Below are positions 32,916-45,660 of a stretch of DNA of 64,000 bases, piece after piece. The notes under the pieces were generated by a model, which was not told the origin of the DNA, searched no databases, and was given only the letters and a program-made list of their open reading frames with translations. The translations under genes and the position numbers were made by a program. Every line of letters starts with the position of its first letter. Position 1 is the stretch's first letter. The stretch is from Coriolopsis trogii (Eukaryota; Basidiomycota; Agaricomycetes; Polyporales; Polyporaceae): contig JAHYIO010000023.1 of NCBI GenBank assembly GCA_020543525.1, forward strand, positions 1,612,001 through 1,676,000, in the 5' to 3' direction.

Positions 32916-34859
32916 CTACGCGGAGTCGTCGTCAAAGTCACGCCGCTTGCTCGGCCCAACCGAGCCCATCGATTCCGCGCCGTGCTTACCGCTCTGCCGG
33001 TGTGAGAAGGGGTATCAAAGGAAAGACGGAGAAGGGAAAAAGAGAGTGGAGGTCAGGACTGCGCGAAAGAAAGAAGGGACGGGTTACTGACTACTCACGT
33101 CGTCGTCGTACCCCTCGATGCGCGACGGAACCATGTCGAGCTCGATGATGTTCGTAGGGTCGTGAGTCTACGACGTATGGAAAGGTTTCCCATGGGACGA
33201 CGAGCACAAGGACGCATACGGATCGGGCGGGGAAGAAAGCAGCGCATCAGCAAAGCAGGCAAAGAACATATGTGAGAGCGAGCGCACCTTGAGGTCTGGG
33301 TGCACGGTGAACTGGACACTGCGAGCAGTCTCGCGCGGGCCACTGGGCCCACTGATGGACCCGGAGCGGTTGCTCGCGTGCTGGTTCAAAGAGTCCTCCT
33401 CGTTAATTCCGCGGCCGCGATGCGTGTTACGGTAGTTCAGCCTAGGTTCGCGCCCGCTGTGAGTACGCACAGGTGGGCAGCCGAAACTCGCAACACGTAC
33501 ATAGCAAGAAGGCTGTTGACGTAGATCTTGGCGCAGATCCAGCTGAGCAACTTCCACCCCTGCGATTGAGACAACGCAAGGAAAACAATGAACGATAGGG
33601 TCTGAACGATCCTATGGAGAAGGTCAAGATCCGCGTGTCGAGTTCGGCAAGAGTCAAGAACGTACGCGAAAGCGACTCCACGATTGAAGATGTAGACCAC
33701 CAATTGCTCGAACTTGTCGGTGGGTCGCGCCATACCAGGGTTGCGCTCGGGCTGCATATGATAGAGCAAGACACCGACGATGACGAAATTGTTCACGGTG
33801 GCCAACGCCGTCCCGATGCCGCGGAACAGCCTGACCTGGCTGGTAACGATCTGCGCGAACAAACTCTGGCGGGCTCTGGCGGGTGATAGATGTGAATACT
33901 GTAGGAGGCCAAAGAGACATGGAGTACAGCACGTACATATGCGCAAGTCCCGTGAAATTGAGTGCTAAAAGATGGCCGAGTCAGACACTGTTTGGGTGAG
34001 TGCACGACACGCTGATGCTTACCACAAGCTCCAGCGGCAAGAGCGAGCTGTAAGCACAGTCAGCGGATGCAAGAGGGTGTACTGGCTGAACGTACAATCA
34101 CAGCTGGAACGGCAATCTGCCTGCCGCTGACTGTCCAAACGCGATAGGCATAGAACCTGGAGGTTTGGCCGATCAACTTGAGACATTCAAAACTGCTAAT
34201 TGGCAACGTACGCCTGAACAATGAGGATGAGAAACGTGCACAGGCCTTCGGCACCGAGGAATGTCCTACGACGGATCAGTATATGCATGGAAACGAACTT
34301 GGAGCGAGCTTACTTGGTCGTAGGGAGGTCCTCAAAAACGGTGAGAAAGTTGGTAATAAGATAGTAATATATGCTGTGTGCTCGTGAGGAATTACTCCAC
34401 GTGTAGGCATGGCACACACATACGTATGAGAAACTGGACGTGATCAGCACAGAGCATAGGTGTTGTACGAAGAATGACTTACTCAAAGTCGTCGACGCAG
34501 TGTCTGTCGCCCTGAGGAGACAGATGAGTTCGGACTGAGTGCTGTCTATACATGTGCGCGACCAGGAACGCGTACCATAGCAAACCGACCTGGTGACAGG
34601 ATGAACACACAAGGAAGCAAGGAGCTTAGGGGTAAGTAACTCACCGTCCACTTCGTCGCCAGGTTGTCCGAGGGGAAGCGTGTAAAGTAAATGTATGTCT
34701 CTGATGGGGATTGAGGATCACACGGAGGCAAGTGACGGGGAAAAACATACGGAAGAAAGTGAGGCCATAGAGGACAACGGAGAAGATAAAACCAATGAGG
34801 AGGACGCCGAACGTCCTGGTGAGCTCCTTGGGCGACGCGGAGGTGTTCACGTCGCTCAT
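32916..34859 (-). CDS. seven-helix membrane protein, DUF6534 family
   Basis: Fifteen exons in transcript order: 34859-34751, 34700-34645, 34589-34576, 34511-34483, 34433-34424, 34373-34314, 34265-34212, 34156-34096, 34047-34023, 33964-33937, 33863-33666, 33611-33501, 33441-33288, 33167-33099, 32993-32916, giving 351 residues. The family is widespread in Agaricomycetes, has about seven transmembrane segments and no known function. Diagnostic blocks are TFGVLLIGFIFSVVLYG, TYIYFTRFPSDN, ISHTIYYYLITNF, FYAYRVW and AKIYVNSLLAMLN. The C-terminal tail is hydrophilic and cytoplasmic by family topology. Two exons are just 14 and 10 bases. All joins keep phase, which supports the model despite its complexity. 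Confidence 0.85.
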
Positions 34860-35125
34860 GTCGGACAAGAGGGCGAGGGCGTGGATGGCTGCTGGGAGGG
34901 TAGCGCTCTGTGGCCTGAGCGAGGAGGAGGTAGGGGAGGAGGGAGGGTGTAATATGAGCAGAGGCTATAGGGGCGGGAACCTGGCCAATTAGGGCGGGCC
35001 GCCGTAGCACCGAGTCCCGCCCTCCCCGATCTCAGATCCCAGCCGCCACCGATCAGGCACTGCAGCGCTGCAGCAATATCAAACCCTGGCCTCCATCCTC
35101 ATCCACATCCTCCGCCGCCATCACC

Positions 35126-36725
35126 ATGCCCGCTCCCGTCTCCATACCACCACCATTTCCTCGCTACTCACCGCATGCTCTCCTCGCGTTCCAGTTTTCG
35201 TCCTGGTACCCTCGCTTCTCGCGTCATTCCATCAAGTCCACTATCATCAGACCCCTCTCTCCCGCTTTCCGTCAGTACCTAGACTCGGATGGTGTCTTTG
35301 TTCCCGAAGGCGCAGAAGACGCGTCAGTTTTTGTATCTGAATCCTTGGAAACTACCGCATCTCATGCGACTACCCTCGGCCTTCCGCAGCCCGCCCGAGA
35401 GCTCGCTTTCCGACGATGAGAGTTCAGAACCAGACGACGACGACGACGACGACGGCGATGAACGAACCCGCTTCGCCTTCCCAGAGTTGGATGCCCAAAT
35501 CAGAGCCGCAGTAGTCGAGTACGGTGCCGTCTTCCCAAAGCTCAACTTCTCGTCCCCGAGAGTAAGTCTCGTAGCCGTGCATGTCTCCACTTATCGGGGT
35601 GATTCATGCGGATCCTGTTGAACACCTCTCACTGGGCAACTCGACCGCAGTAATAGTGGCACTTTGTTACTGACCAAACCTTGGTCGTTCGAAACGCTCG
35701 GAATTCGCAGTCTCCTTGGTTGAGCTGTCTCCGCCTCGTATATAAATGACCCGATCGCCCTACACTACTAGTTCAGCCCCCGTGAAGCCACATATTGGCC
35801 ACGCTTCTATTGTATTGAAGGTTCTAATCAGTCAATGCTCAAACACGTCCTCAGGATGCAGCGTGGATGCTCCCAGCCTCGTCCCCGCTCAAATGCATGT
35901 CCCCATCCGATGTCTATCTGCTTCTCAAATCCTCAGACTTTGTCCAACACGACCTGGACCCCGAGCTCGTATTCGATGGCTGCGAACCGACACAGTCGGA
36001 CACTCCATCGCCGTACGAGCTGGAGCTTGTGTTGCGCAAGTGGTACCCTGTCGACCGGGCCAGAGAACTACGATGTTTCGTCCGTCAAGAAGTCCTCATA
36101 GGTATCTCGTCCAAGCAAGTCCTCGATGAATACGCGCACCCTCTGATCCATACGCGCCGCAGGTATATCCCAACGAGATCCGAACTATTACGACTTCTGG
36201 AACGAGCCAGAGACGCAACGAAAAGTGCTCGCCGCAGTCACCTCCTTCTGGGAGACTCACATCAAAGGAAAATGGGAACGCACCCAAGGCGACTGTGCGT
36301 ACTCTCCTCCATCCTACATTACCGGTACCCACGCGCTGTACCCCCTCACCCTCCCCCTTTTCTGGCCGCCAGACGTGTTCGACTTCCTCCTCACCCGCGA
36401 CCTCACCCGCGGCCACATCGTCGACTTCAACCCGTACCACCCGCGCACGGACCCGCTCCTGTTCACGTACGACGAGCTCCACACGCTCCTCCTCGCCCGC
36501 CGCGACCACCCCGAGCCTGAGCTGCGCGTCGTCGACTCGCCGAGCCACCCGGCCGCGACGCGCAACGCGCCCGCGCACCAGCACAACATGGTGCCCATCG
36601 AGGCGCTCGCGATGAGCAGCGGCAGGGACATCTCCGAGTTCGCAGACGCGTGGCGGGATGAGATCCGGAAGAGCATGGCCGATGCGGATGCGGATGCGGA
36701 CGAGGCTGGCGCTGCGGGACCATGA
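35126..36725 (+). CDS. CDC123: eIF2 assembly factor Cdc123 (D123 family)
   Basis: Five exons: 35126-35322, 35390-35561, 35855-36101, 36163-36294, 36373-36725, giving 366 residues, the usual length. Cdc123 is an ATP-grasp-like chaperone that joins the eIF2 gamma and alpha subunits for translation initiation. Conserved blocks present: FSSWYPRF near the N-terminus, ELVLRKWYP, LRCFVRQEVLIG, GISQRDPNYYDFW and HIVDFNPYHPRTDPLLF, the last carrying the nucleotide-binding Asp and Asn. A run of Asp codons (about 35433-35456) forms an acidic low-complexity patch. Intron 2 is long (293 bases). The start is 266 bases from the divergent DUF6534 gene. Assignment is firm. Confidence 0.94.
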
Positions 36726-36884
36726 GGGCACGACTGTACACCTGGCCTCCGTGAGAGACGTGATGAACCGAGCGTATTCTGTCGAAAAGCTAAAATTGTA
36801 TCGATTACATGCATGCGCACATCCATCCATCCATCCATACAAATGTCCTTCAGAAATACCCTCTCTTTCCAACTACCTCCGACT

Positions 36885-39590
36885 TCACCGCCCATCACAA
36901 ATCCTCACCTGGGCGACGCTCGGGTCATGGTCGCTCGCCCGCGCACTCTTGCTCGCCGCCCAGTTGTTGACATGCACATGCTCGACCGCCGTCCCGCGCG
37001 CCGCGATCGCGCCGGACACGAACAGGTGGTCGAGCTGCTGGGAGTTTTGGTCAAAGAGGTACGTGTAGCGCTCGACGGGGGGCACGCCCGACACCTCGTC
37101 CAGCTCCTCAAGGAGCCCGTCGAAGGGAGCGAAGACGGACCGCGTCTGGACGTACTCGTTGCAGTCGCCGCCGACGATGATGTTCGCGTCTGGGTCGAGC
37201 GCCAGGAGCGCTTTCACGAAGGTCTGGGTGAGCAGGAACTATTGTGAGCAAGTGCGGTAACGAGTATGCAGGTACGGGAGCGGCCAGGCCGGGCCCTGAG
37301 GAGAATCACGGTCAAGAGATCATAACATTGTCATAGGCTGCAGATCGCGATCGAATTGGCCCCTGTTGCCGGTGGCAAAAGTCAAATTGACCAGGCCCCA
37401 CTTCGTCAAACTAGCGGCGCCTCGCAACAGACATCAAAGTTGCAGACGGGGCCCAGAACCCGCATGAAGGAGAGTTCGAGCGAGGAGTCCAGTCCCAAGG
37501 ACGGGATCCTTCTTACCGACTGAGACCGAGGGGTTCTTTTTCACTGTCCGAGACCTTCCAAGAATCGGCGACAACTCACGCCTCGAGCCCCCAGCACGGA
37601 TTTGCAACCCAGAAATGGAGAAAAAGACTCACCGCCACAGTCGCAACCTGCGCCGTGCGCTGCTCAACGCCACCGTTGACGGGCGGACGGGCATCACCTT
37701 GGGTCGATGACCCGTCCAGTTTCGACGTGAGGTGGAGGTTGATCGTGAAGAAGCGTGCGCCCGAGGGCGTCTCCCATGCGGCCACGAGTGGTTTCCGGCT
37801 CGCCGTCCATGCGTCGTTGGTCGGGTCTATGCGCCCTGGGTTGAACCTGCAGATGCGCCCGACGGTGCGTCAGTCTCGGAGGACTGGCCTCTGGGAGTAC
37901 TGCAGATGTGCGACTGGTGCACGTACGTGAGAGTGACCTTCCCGTCTGCCCCGAGCACGGGTTCGGTCGCGTTCAGAGCGCCCCCTGCGGGCGACCCGCT
38001 GATTAGACTAAACTTGGTGCTGTTGTACCTGCAAATTACAAGGCGATGAGCGACTTCGGCGTGCCCACTGCTGAATATCCACAAGCTCGCTGCCACGCAC
38101 AAGTACGCCTGCCGGATGTTCCCTCCAGGCTGACCACCGTCTTGGTCGTTCTCCGGTGCGATCTCGAGGAACGCGTACGACGAACTGGCATTGCCTGCAG
38201 TTGCGACAGCCGAGGAAAGCTTTGCGAGCGTCTGGTTCGCAACGACGACACCGTCATCGCCCGTACCGGAGTTATCTTGGATTTCCTGCACGAACATGAT
38301 GTCCGGGGTGTTCAGGAAATTTGCGATGTGGTTGGCAACAGTCGGTAAGTGAGACGATCTCGGCGACATGTTTTCCACCTATGGTGCGCCGTGTCGCCTC
38401 GGACGTCAGCCTGTCGGGCATAGTATCGGTATAGTTTCAATGCGACGTACATTGTAATCCCCGACTGTTATGATACACTCGCTGTCGCTGCGGGGCTCTA
38501 TGGTCGCTGTCGGGATCACGGAACTGGGCGTCGAAACAACCACGGGGGCAGTAAGGGGGAGAATGTAATAAAACCCAAACCTACACGGAAGATTAGCTTG
38601 TCCTTTCACCTGGCAGCGCTAAGGCGGATGCTCACTGATAGACAATGACCCCCGTTATGTCCGTGAACGTCTTTCCCAACGACACTTTGGGATTCTTGGT
38701 GCCATCCAGGGGAGATCCGACAATGACTGTCTCTGGGTTAGCATCGGGGACTCCATCAGGACCTACGGAGAAGAGAAACAATCCATTCTCAGCAGAAATG
38801 TCACGTAAATACGTGCATGAAACTCACCGAACGTGACCGTCAAGCCACCCCTACTGTTCTTGCCGGTGACGTCCCAATCCCCATGAACCCAGAACTCCCC
38901 AAAGCTGTTCTCAAAGTCGAGCGCCACGGGGTTCTTGACCGTCACCAGCTGCCCCTCGAGACTGCCCCAGAAGTCCATCCCGAACTCGTCCGGGCGCAGC
39001 GTCGCGTTCGCAACCTCGACCAGACTGTTGTTGTTCGGCACAGACAGCCACCCGTCCCTGCCTGTGTCGAGCGCAGAGAGCCGCTCCATCGGAGGGCTGC
39101 GCGGCCCATCTTTCCCGAGCACGAGCGAGGCGACGGTGTTGTTCGAGGAGAGCACTGTGATGTTCGCTGGAGACTGCAGCTCCGTGACGAACAGGTTGTT
39201 TGGGGAGCTCGCTGAACGGAACTCGGACGCGACTCCCGAGACGAGTATCTCGTCGCCGACGTTCACAGAGGCCAGGATGGTCTTGGACGACGTAAAGATG
39301 TTGAGTCCGTTCGAAACCCGCACATCTGGGGAGGGGTCGCCCTGTATCCAGAAACCGGAAGTCGACTTGTAACAACCCGTTGGTAACGACCCTCAATGAG
39401 ACTGCAGAACGCAAGATCGAGAACGCACCTTCGCCGTGACTATGCCAGTGACATCGCTGACCCTCTGTCCTGCAATTGGCGACAAGAAGGCGGCACCCTG
39501 GACGTCACCAACGGACACCGCGCATACAGCCTGCACCAACGTCGCCAAAAGCACTCCCTTTCCGAGAGCTTGAGACATCATCGCGTTCAT
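36885..39590 (-). CDS. secreted endonuclease/exonuclease/phosphatase-family nuclease
   Basis: Eight exons in transcript order: 39590-39429, 39365-38828, 38762-38636, 38580-38451, 38378-38101, 38028-37927, 37846-37633, 37223-36885, giving 629 residues. The N-terminus looks like a signal peptide (hydrophobic core about residues 11-24, small residues after). A region resembling the N-terminal OB-like module of extracellular nucleases (GFWIQGD, about 55-230) precedes a DNase-I-fold domain with GDYNVENMSPRSSH, MFVQEIQDNSG, FFTINLHLTSK, IIVGGDCNEY and a C-terminal ASDHDPSVA. These are the catalytic His/Asp/Asn blocks of the fold. It probably degrades extracellular DNA. The last intron is unusually long (409 bases), and its acceptor was chosen by homology. 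Confidence 0.87.
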
Positions 39591-41497
39591 GTTGCTTCCG
39601 AGACGTGCTATAGACCGTCGGCCACGACAGAGGATTGAGGCTTTGAAGGCTCTGAGAGAGGTCAGTGCATCGTCTCCCACTCTTCCTTGTTACTTTGAGC
39701 GGCCTGCTACATTGGCACGGCGTGCACAGGCACCGACTGAGCTGCAGAGACTGATGAACGTGCGAGTGTCGGCCGGCGGCAAGATCACAGATAGTCGTCT
39801 GTCCACATGGGCCTGAGCGTCGTCTGCGAGTCGCGGGTCAGTTCAGTCGGCCGTTCACACACGCCGTCAACGCGTCAGAGAGCAATGTCCCCAGCGTTGA
39901 CGTTGACAAGCAGACATGTGAGGCCGTCCCAAACGCACCTTTCTCCTCGTCCGTAGCTCTTGTTCCCTTTCCCATGTGGCCACGAACGAGCTTGCGGAGA
40001 TTTGCGCACTCGCGCGCTGGTTCTCGCCGCCTGTCTTATCGTACGCCAAGCATGATGAAGCTGAGACTTCGAAGCACCCGACAGAGTGCGAAGAGACCAT
40101 AAAACGAAAATAAATATATCATAATAAATCTCGACTTGCACGCCCACGCATGCACGCCTCTCTCCCACGGCCGAAGGGTGATCATAGGGGGTGGTGCCGA
40201 CATAATCATTATCAACGCGACACAAGAAAACCACACAATGAAAAAGATACACGAACGACGAAGAACAACGACGACAGCAAGCGTCAAGGGGTGGAGGTGC
40301 GAAGGGGGATTCTCGGGTGGGACAAACGAGTGTACGCGCGCCGAGCCACGCTGGACGACGAGTTGGGGTTTCCGGGAGGTTCAACGGCGGGAAGGGGAGA
40401 GGAGAGGGGGGACTGGAAGGGCTCGAGGGGTAGGATTTTGCAATACATTGTGCGCCAGCAGGGGGAAAGGGTGGGATGGGGTGATGTCAGGTCGAATGGG
40501 AGGGAGTGGAGAGAGGCAGACGGGACGGATCTCCGCCGACACACAGGGGACGGGCACGCAGGGAGCAGTCCAGGCGGTGCAACCGCACGCGACTCCTGAG
40601 TACCTGGGTATATCGGGATGCTGGAACATTGGGATAACTGGATACGCCCGCGCAGTGACCGAATGAGCGCATGTCGAGGGACATCTTGCACGCATGCGCA
40701 TACAGACGCTTTGTGGGCTGGAACCAAAATGCCATGACCCGGAGATACAGAGACCAGGACCAGGACCAGGGCCCGGGGTACCCAGCGCGCCGGGACTGGG
40801 AAGTATCTGCAACTACAGGGAAAGCTGCCAGACGAGAGCGGGTGGGGAAAGTTGTGAGAGAAGATGGTCATCTATCATGGGGGCGGTAAGCATGACACGT
40901 ATGACATTGGGGAGGGGAAGGTGAACTGATACTGGAACTGGAATGCTCAGTGGGTATAATGAGTGGACGGCCGACGTACGGTCACGGTGTATGTGCGGCA
41001 CAAAGGCTGGCGATTCCAAAGATGTGGTAGAATTTGGCAGAGGGTAGTAGGGATAAATTCGAAGGGTCCATAGCAGCAAAGGCGAGGTGAGATCTCTTTG
41101 TAGCTATTAATAGTCCGTGGTAGAATAAAGTATAATGACCAACGGGAGGTGCCTGTTTCGAGACAGATGTGGATACAGTGGACAGGCGACAGCGAGTGTG
41201 AGAAGGCGGGGAGGGAGGAGAATGGGGAGCGCGGATAGGGGGGAGCACGCAGGAAAGGGCGGCGTAAGTGGACTATACGGCGATGGAACGGTGGTCGATC
41301 AGTGTCTTCCTCAACACCAAACCCTCGATAGAATTGAACGAAGAACGCAGAACAACAACGCGAACAGCAGTGACGACGAGATAACGATAAGTGAGGCATG
41401 AGCGAACCAACAGCTGGGGAGACAACACAACTACGGAATCTGGGCGATCCCGAACCCGGCTTGTTACATCGAGCGGGTGATGTTGCAACAACGAAGA
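39591..41497. other. intergenic, 1.9 kb
   Basis: Upstream of the nuclease and downstream of the surface-protein gene (both minus strand). No exons recognised. Strand composition is skewed to purines at about 40250-41260, and a short ggacca repeat occurs near 40750. Confidence 0.4.
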
Positions 41498-43114
41498 CTA
41501 GTGGTGATAGTCTTGCACGGTCGCTGTGTCGTTGCCGTCCTCGCTGAGGGTCTCCACCTTCACACCTCTCGATGAGCTCACGCTCCGTATATCGCGCCCT
41601 TCTTCTGCAAGCTCCTGGTTGAGCAGCTCTGCGCGCGATGGTCCGGGCGGGTCGTCACCGGGGCTCTCGCCTTCCTCGCCAGGCCTACTCGCAAAGTCGG
41701 GTTTCCGAAGAGCCTGGCGGAACGCGTTGGCCATGATAGCGGCGTCCGCGCCTGAGAAAGGTCCGGCATCGCTGGTGCGTGAGGTCATGGAAGCGCCATC
41801 GTGGCCCTCACCGGGTGAAGATGGCCGGTCGCCATACGATGCAGCGCCGTACCCAGCAGCGGCTCCCGCAAATGCAGACGAACCTATGATAGGGGATTGA
41901 GGACCCCCGCGCTCGGCATTAGCCATCATGGGCGTCGACGAGCCCATCGAGTTGCGGTGCGATAGCGTACCATCACGCCGCTGGCGGAATCGGCGGACCA
42001 TGAAGAAGATCATGATCCCAGACGCGACGAGAGCGAAGAAACCCAGGATGACGATGACCGCAATCGCCCACTTTGGAAATGACGCATTGCCTCCATTGTC
42101 TTGCACTGACGGTGAGGACGGTGTTGCGGTCGCTCCGTTGGAGCCCACAGTGCCGGTGGGGGTAGCGGGAAGGGTGCCTGAGGCATTGGTAGTCGGGTTG
42201 GGAGAGGGTGTCAGTGTAGCCGAGTGCGACGCCGCTGATGCGGAAGCAGCAGATCTAGAAGAGGCAGCAGATGCTGAAGATATGGACGAAGCCACAGAGT
42301 CTAGGAGGGTTGTTTCTGCATATACACAGCATCATCTTGAGCAACGGTACGCGTTCATGTTACGAGACATAGCACTCACGAACTGCCGTGAACGTCGCTT
42401 GTGGTAGATCGCTATTCGCTATAGGTCGGTCGTTGCGAGTGATCATCCAGAAGAATGGAAAGGAAGTGTTCTGCCCATTCCAGTTCTCGCCTCTTGACCC
42501 GAACCACCGGTCATCAATTTGAGCGTGGATTTCACCAGCTCGCGAGGTGGGGTTGGCAACGTTTGTGAAGTTTAGGACCGGTTCGCCCGAATCGGCATGG
42601 AATAGGTAGATGTTGACAGCTTCTGTCTGTGCCCACTGAGGAAGCCTGCTGTTCCCTGTAACATGACGTGTGGGCATGCGAGCTTAAAGTGCGACGTGGA
42701 AAAGACGACGTACAGACGAAAGATGCCCATTCGTGTTGCGCGACAGTGGTGGAGGCGGTTGGGTAACAGGAGAATACGTTGTTTGGGGAGTCGAAACACC
42801 GCTCCTTAGCAGCGTCTGTTGAACGCCGACACGATGAAGATTGACATTGTCGAAGGGAGACGATGAGGCGAAAACAGCATCGAGACAAGGGTTATGAATG
42901 ACCATGAGACAGAAAGACTGAGCATCGGGGGAGAGGGCAGGAAGAGGGCGGGCAACGTACCTATGGCTGCTTGATCGACGATGCTCATGTCCCTCGCGTC
43001 GCGTGCGTACGACGGTTCTGGAGAACGTCTACGCTTCAGACCGTGCTGGACGGGGGCCGGAGGTGCGGTCTGCGCTGGCGAGGGCGGGGCATGGCGGCTG
43101 GAGGACGCGAACAT
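41498..43114 (-). CDS. single-pass membrane protein with Ser/Thr-rich stalk, unknown function
   Basis: Four exons in transcript order: 43114-42961, 42815-42714, 42655-42380, 42315-41498, giving 449 residues. A probable ectodomain (about 55-175) has Cys residues around CFDSPNNVFSCYP and a conserved-looking FVWNSRLPQW, IYLFHADSG segment with N-glycosylation sites (NFT, NTS). A Ser/Ala/Thr-rich stalk follows, then one transmembrane helix (WAIAVIVILGFFALVASG) with a basic stop-transfer RRFRQRR, and a long cytoplasmic tail. I have the impression that similar proteins are common in basidiomycetes but cannot name a family. The first exon is the weak point: it encodes no signal peptide, so the true start may lie in an exon I did not find. 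Confidence 0.6.
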
Positions 43115-45240
43115 ATGCCAGGAGCGAGTGACGAAACGGGGCGAGAGAAACTGGATCGTGAGAAGCGACTAGGCCCTGTGGGGGAGCAAAATGGCATTAT
43201 CCAGGATAGGAGAGGACAGGGGAGAGCGACGCCCTCGGGGGGAGGGGGAAACGTCGTGGAGGACGGATGAAAGGGCGGGGCGGGGCGGGGGCGGGTCGAG
43301 GAAGAAGGAGGGAGAGGATGAGGGACGCCAACGGTCGCCTTTGCCGGTGGAGAGACGGCGACATCACCAGAACTGCCCAGCCTGGGAGATTTCATCACGC
43401 ACGAACACACCAAACACGCACTCATCCCGCCCCGCCCACGCCGTCCGTCCTGTTCTTTCCCTCCATTTCTCGCACTCTCGCCGTTCCATGCGAGCGGCCC
43501 GTCGCTGTGTTCAACTCCAAGACCACCAGACGAGCTCGCCAGCTCGCTGCCTCCGTATCATCGACCTCGGAGATACTTCTGGGAACACTGCACCCGTCGC
43601 ACTCATATCGATCGCCTTCTCTCGCCTTCTCTCGCCGAGTCCTTGGCCGTGGCCGTCGACCGCTGAACGTGTACGTCCCAATCACCAACATCCGACTTCA
43701 TGGATAGCTCGCCGTGCATCGGTGGCCTAGACCGGCCGCTAGGCGAAGGCACAGGAACCTGGCCTCCGCTCCATTGTCCGCAACGCCGACGTCAGATCCG
43801 TTCTTCTTAGACAGACGACAGTGTATATCATGTACCCCGTCTAATGTCTGCAAACTTATGCTCGACGTTTGGCCACTCGTTAGATCAAGTGATCTGTCCT
43901 CGAACTCCGGTGATTCCCATTTGGCGGGCCTTTCTCGCCGCACCCGATCCCGAGGCGCAGCGCTCCGGTCATCCATTCTGCACGCGCGACACATATCACT
44001 CGCCTTGACCCTTGAGCCAGGTACGTACCACAAGCTCACGCTTCACCTCAACCACTCACTTTGTTTGGCAACACAGTACTGTACTTTTCACAACCCTCGC
44101 TGCACCAAGTGATTGCCTTTGCCTAAGACGTTGGATTTCAGCTTGCCCGATGTGGTCCGACAGCTCGCAGTCGCAACAACGGTCAGCCATAGATGTCTCC
44201 CGCTGCTTTCGGCCGTCGTCGTCTACACTTGTATCTGTCCAAAGGGCTGCTATGGCTCAGAGATGAGAACCCTTTTTCTGTCGCTGCATGGGAAAACAGC
44301 AAGTCTAGAATCCGAAAGATCAATCTTCTGTGATCCAAGTCTTCCAGCTTTCGTCCTGTTACCTTTGGCTCCAAGGACGAGGCCAGACTATACGGTGTAC
44401 TACCCAAGGTCGCAGACTCAAACTTCAAACATCACATTTATTCTCAAGAGCAGTGTCGCAACCTGGCAAGTGCTACTTCCAGCCATCGCCGTCACGACCG
44501 ACCCTGATCATTGCAAACAAATAAGCTTTCGTTGTGCGCGGCAGCTATCATACTGTTCATGGCCGTCGTCTCCGGAGCTATATTCGACATGTTACTTCGA
44601 CGACTACAGCAGCCGGCTGCTACCCGGGTGTCTTCTAGGCTGCGAACGGTGAGAAACACGTACTTACGGAACAGGACCTGCGTTGCCCGCTGCAGATGGA
44701 CCGGCACGTCCTCTGGTTGCGCTCGGCATGCGTGCCGATGAAATAAGGATCATCTTATCGTCTGCAGATGCCACATACTTACACCTGGCGAATTCTCATG
44801 AGGCTTCTCCGCGCTGAAACATGCTTGGACATGTCAACGTGTGTACGCGGCGTGAAGATCTGTGCCAGGTCCTCGCGTGATATCGGGATATGCACGGCAT
44901 GCGTAGCCTCCACCAACGTCTCTGGCACGCTTTCACTATTACTTGCATACGCAGGCGGATACGCAAATGCAGACGTCACCGACAATCTAGGTACATACAT
45001 ACGTATGTGGCACTCGTAGACCCAGGATCTACGATTCCCGGTGGAGCATGTATAATGACAGGGTCTATCTCGGCTTCCAATCGCGTGAGGTGCCTGTGAC
45101 GGTGACATCGTCTCCACAACATGCTGTATGCTAGTTTACATATATGTAATCTGCATGATCATCTGTTGGTTTGAGAGTCAACACACTCATACAAGTGCAG
45201 CAGCAAATGGTATTGTTATCACCTCTCCTACGTATTCATC
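43115..45240. other. intergenic, 2.1 kb, nothing recognised
   Basis: Upstream of the surface-protein gene and downstream of the DUF952 gene. Several open frames exist (for instance 44113-44652, plus strand), but none has recognisable motifs or a consistent exon series. Confidence 0.4.
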
Positions 45241-45660
45241 TCATTCGTCAGCCAGCCATCCTTCTTCTCGCAGCGTCTTCAGCGCGTCTTCCCATGTCTG
45301 GCCATCAGCCCTCTTCACCACAACTGAATCCACGACGTTCCCCGTTCCAAGATTGACCCATTCGCCCTCTTTTGGGGCATACAAGTGGGGGCACCCAGGG
45401 AGGTCCTTGACCCACTTGTACACACCCCCGGCTTCCAGCGTCTTGCGCGTGTCGATCTTCAACAAGCCAAGCTCGATGTTGGACGTGAAGAAGAGGGAGG
45501 CAGTGGTAGGGATCTGCGAGGCGTTCGAGAGGTGTATGAACCCGTCCTTTCGATCGAGCTCGCTCAGTGGGAGCACCTCTGGGAACGGTGTAGGAGGACT
45601 TGGGAGGATCTTGTAGACATAGGTCGGAAGAGGGTAGTCTGTGACTGTCTCGGACGACAT
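45241..45660 (-). CDS. DUF952-domain protein
   Basis: One exon, 139 residues, ATG at 45660 and stop at 45241-45243. It has the features of the small DUF952 family: TYVYKILP at the start, DGFIHLSNASQIPTTA, LLKIDTR and a C-terminal half with YAPKEGEW. The family is found in bacteria and fungi and has no firmly known function; its fold resembles ADP-ribosyltransferase-like domains. No transmembrane segment or signal peptide is seen. The lack of introns is unusual beside its neighbours, but the family is short. Confidence 0.87.
   Translation of the reverse strand: MSSETVTDYPLPTYVYKILPSPPTPFPEVLPLSELDRKDGFIHLSNASQIPTTASLFFTSNIELGLLKIDTRKTLEAGGVYKWVKDLPGCPHLYAPKEGEWVNLGTGNVVDSVVVKRADGQTWEDALKTLREEGWLADE

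Noticed and set aside
36825..36842. catc microsatellite
   Set aside because: Only a few units in the spacer between Cdc123 and the nuclease gene; ordinary low-complexity sequence.
43191..43730. Plus-strand open frame upstream of the surface-protein gene
   Set aside because: Arg/Ser-biased composition, no motifs, and it overlaps the probable promoter.
44113..44652. Plus-strand open frame of 179 codons
   Set aside because: No recognisable domain, no neighbouring exons with matching phase, and mixed codon composition; not supported as a gene.
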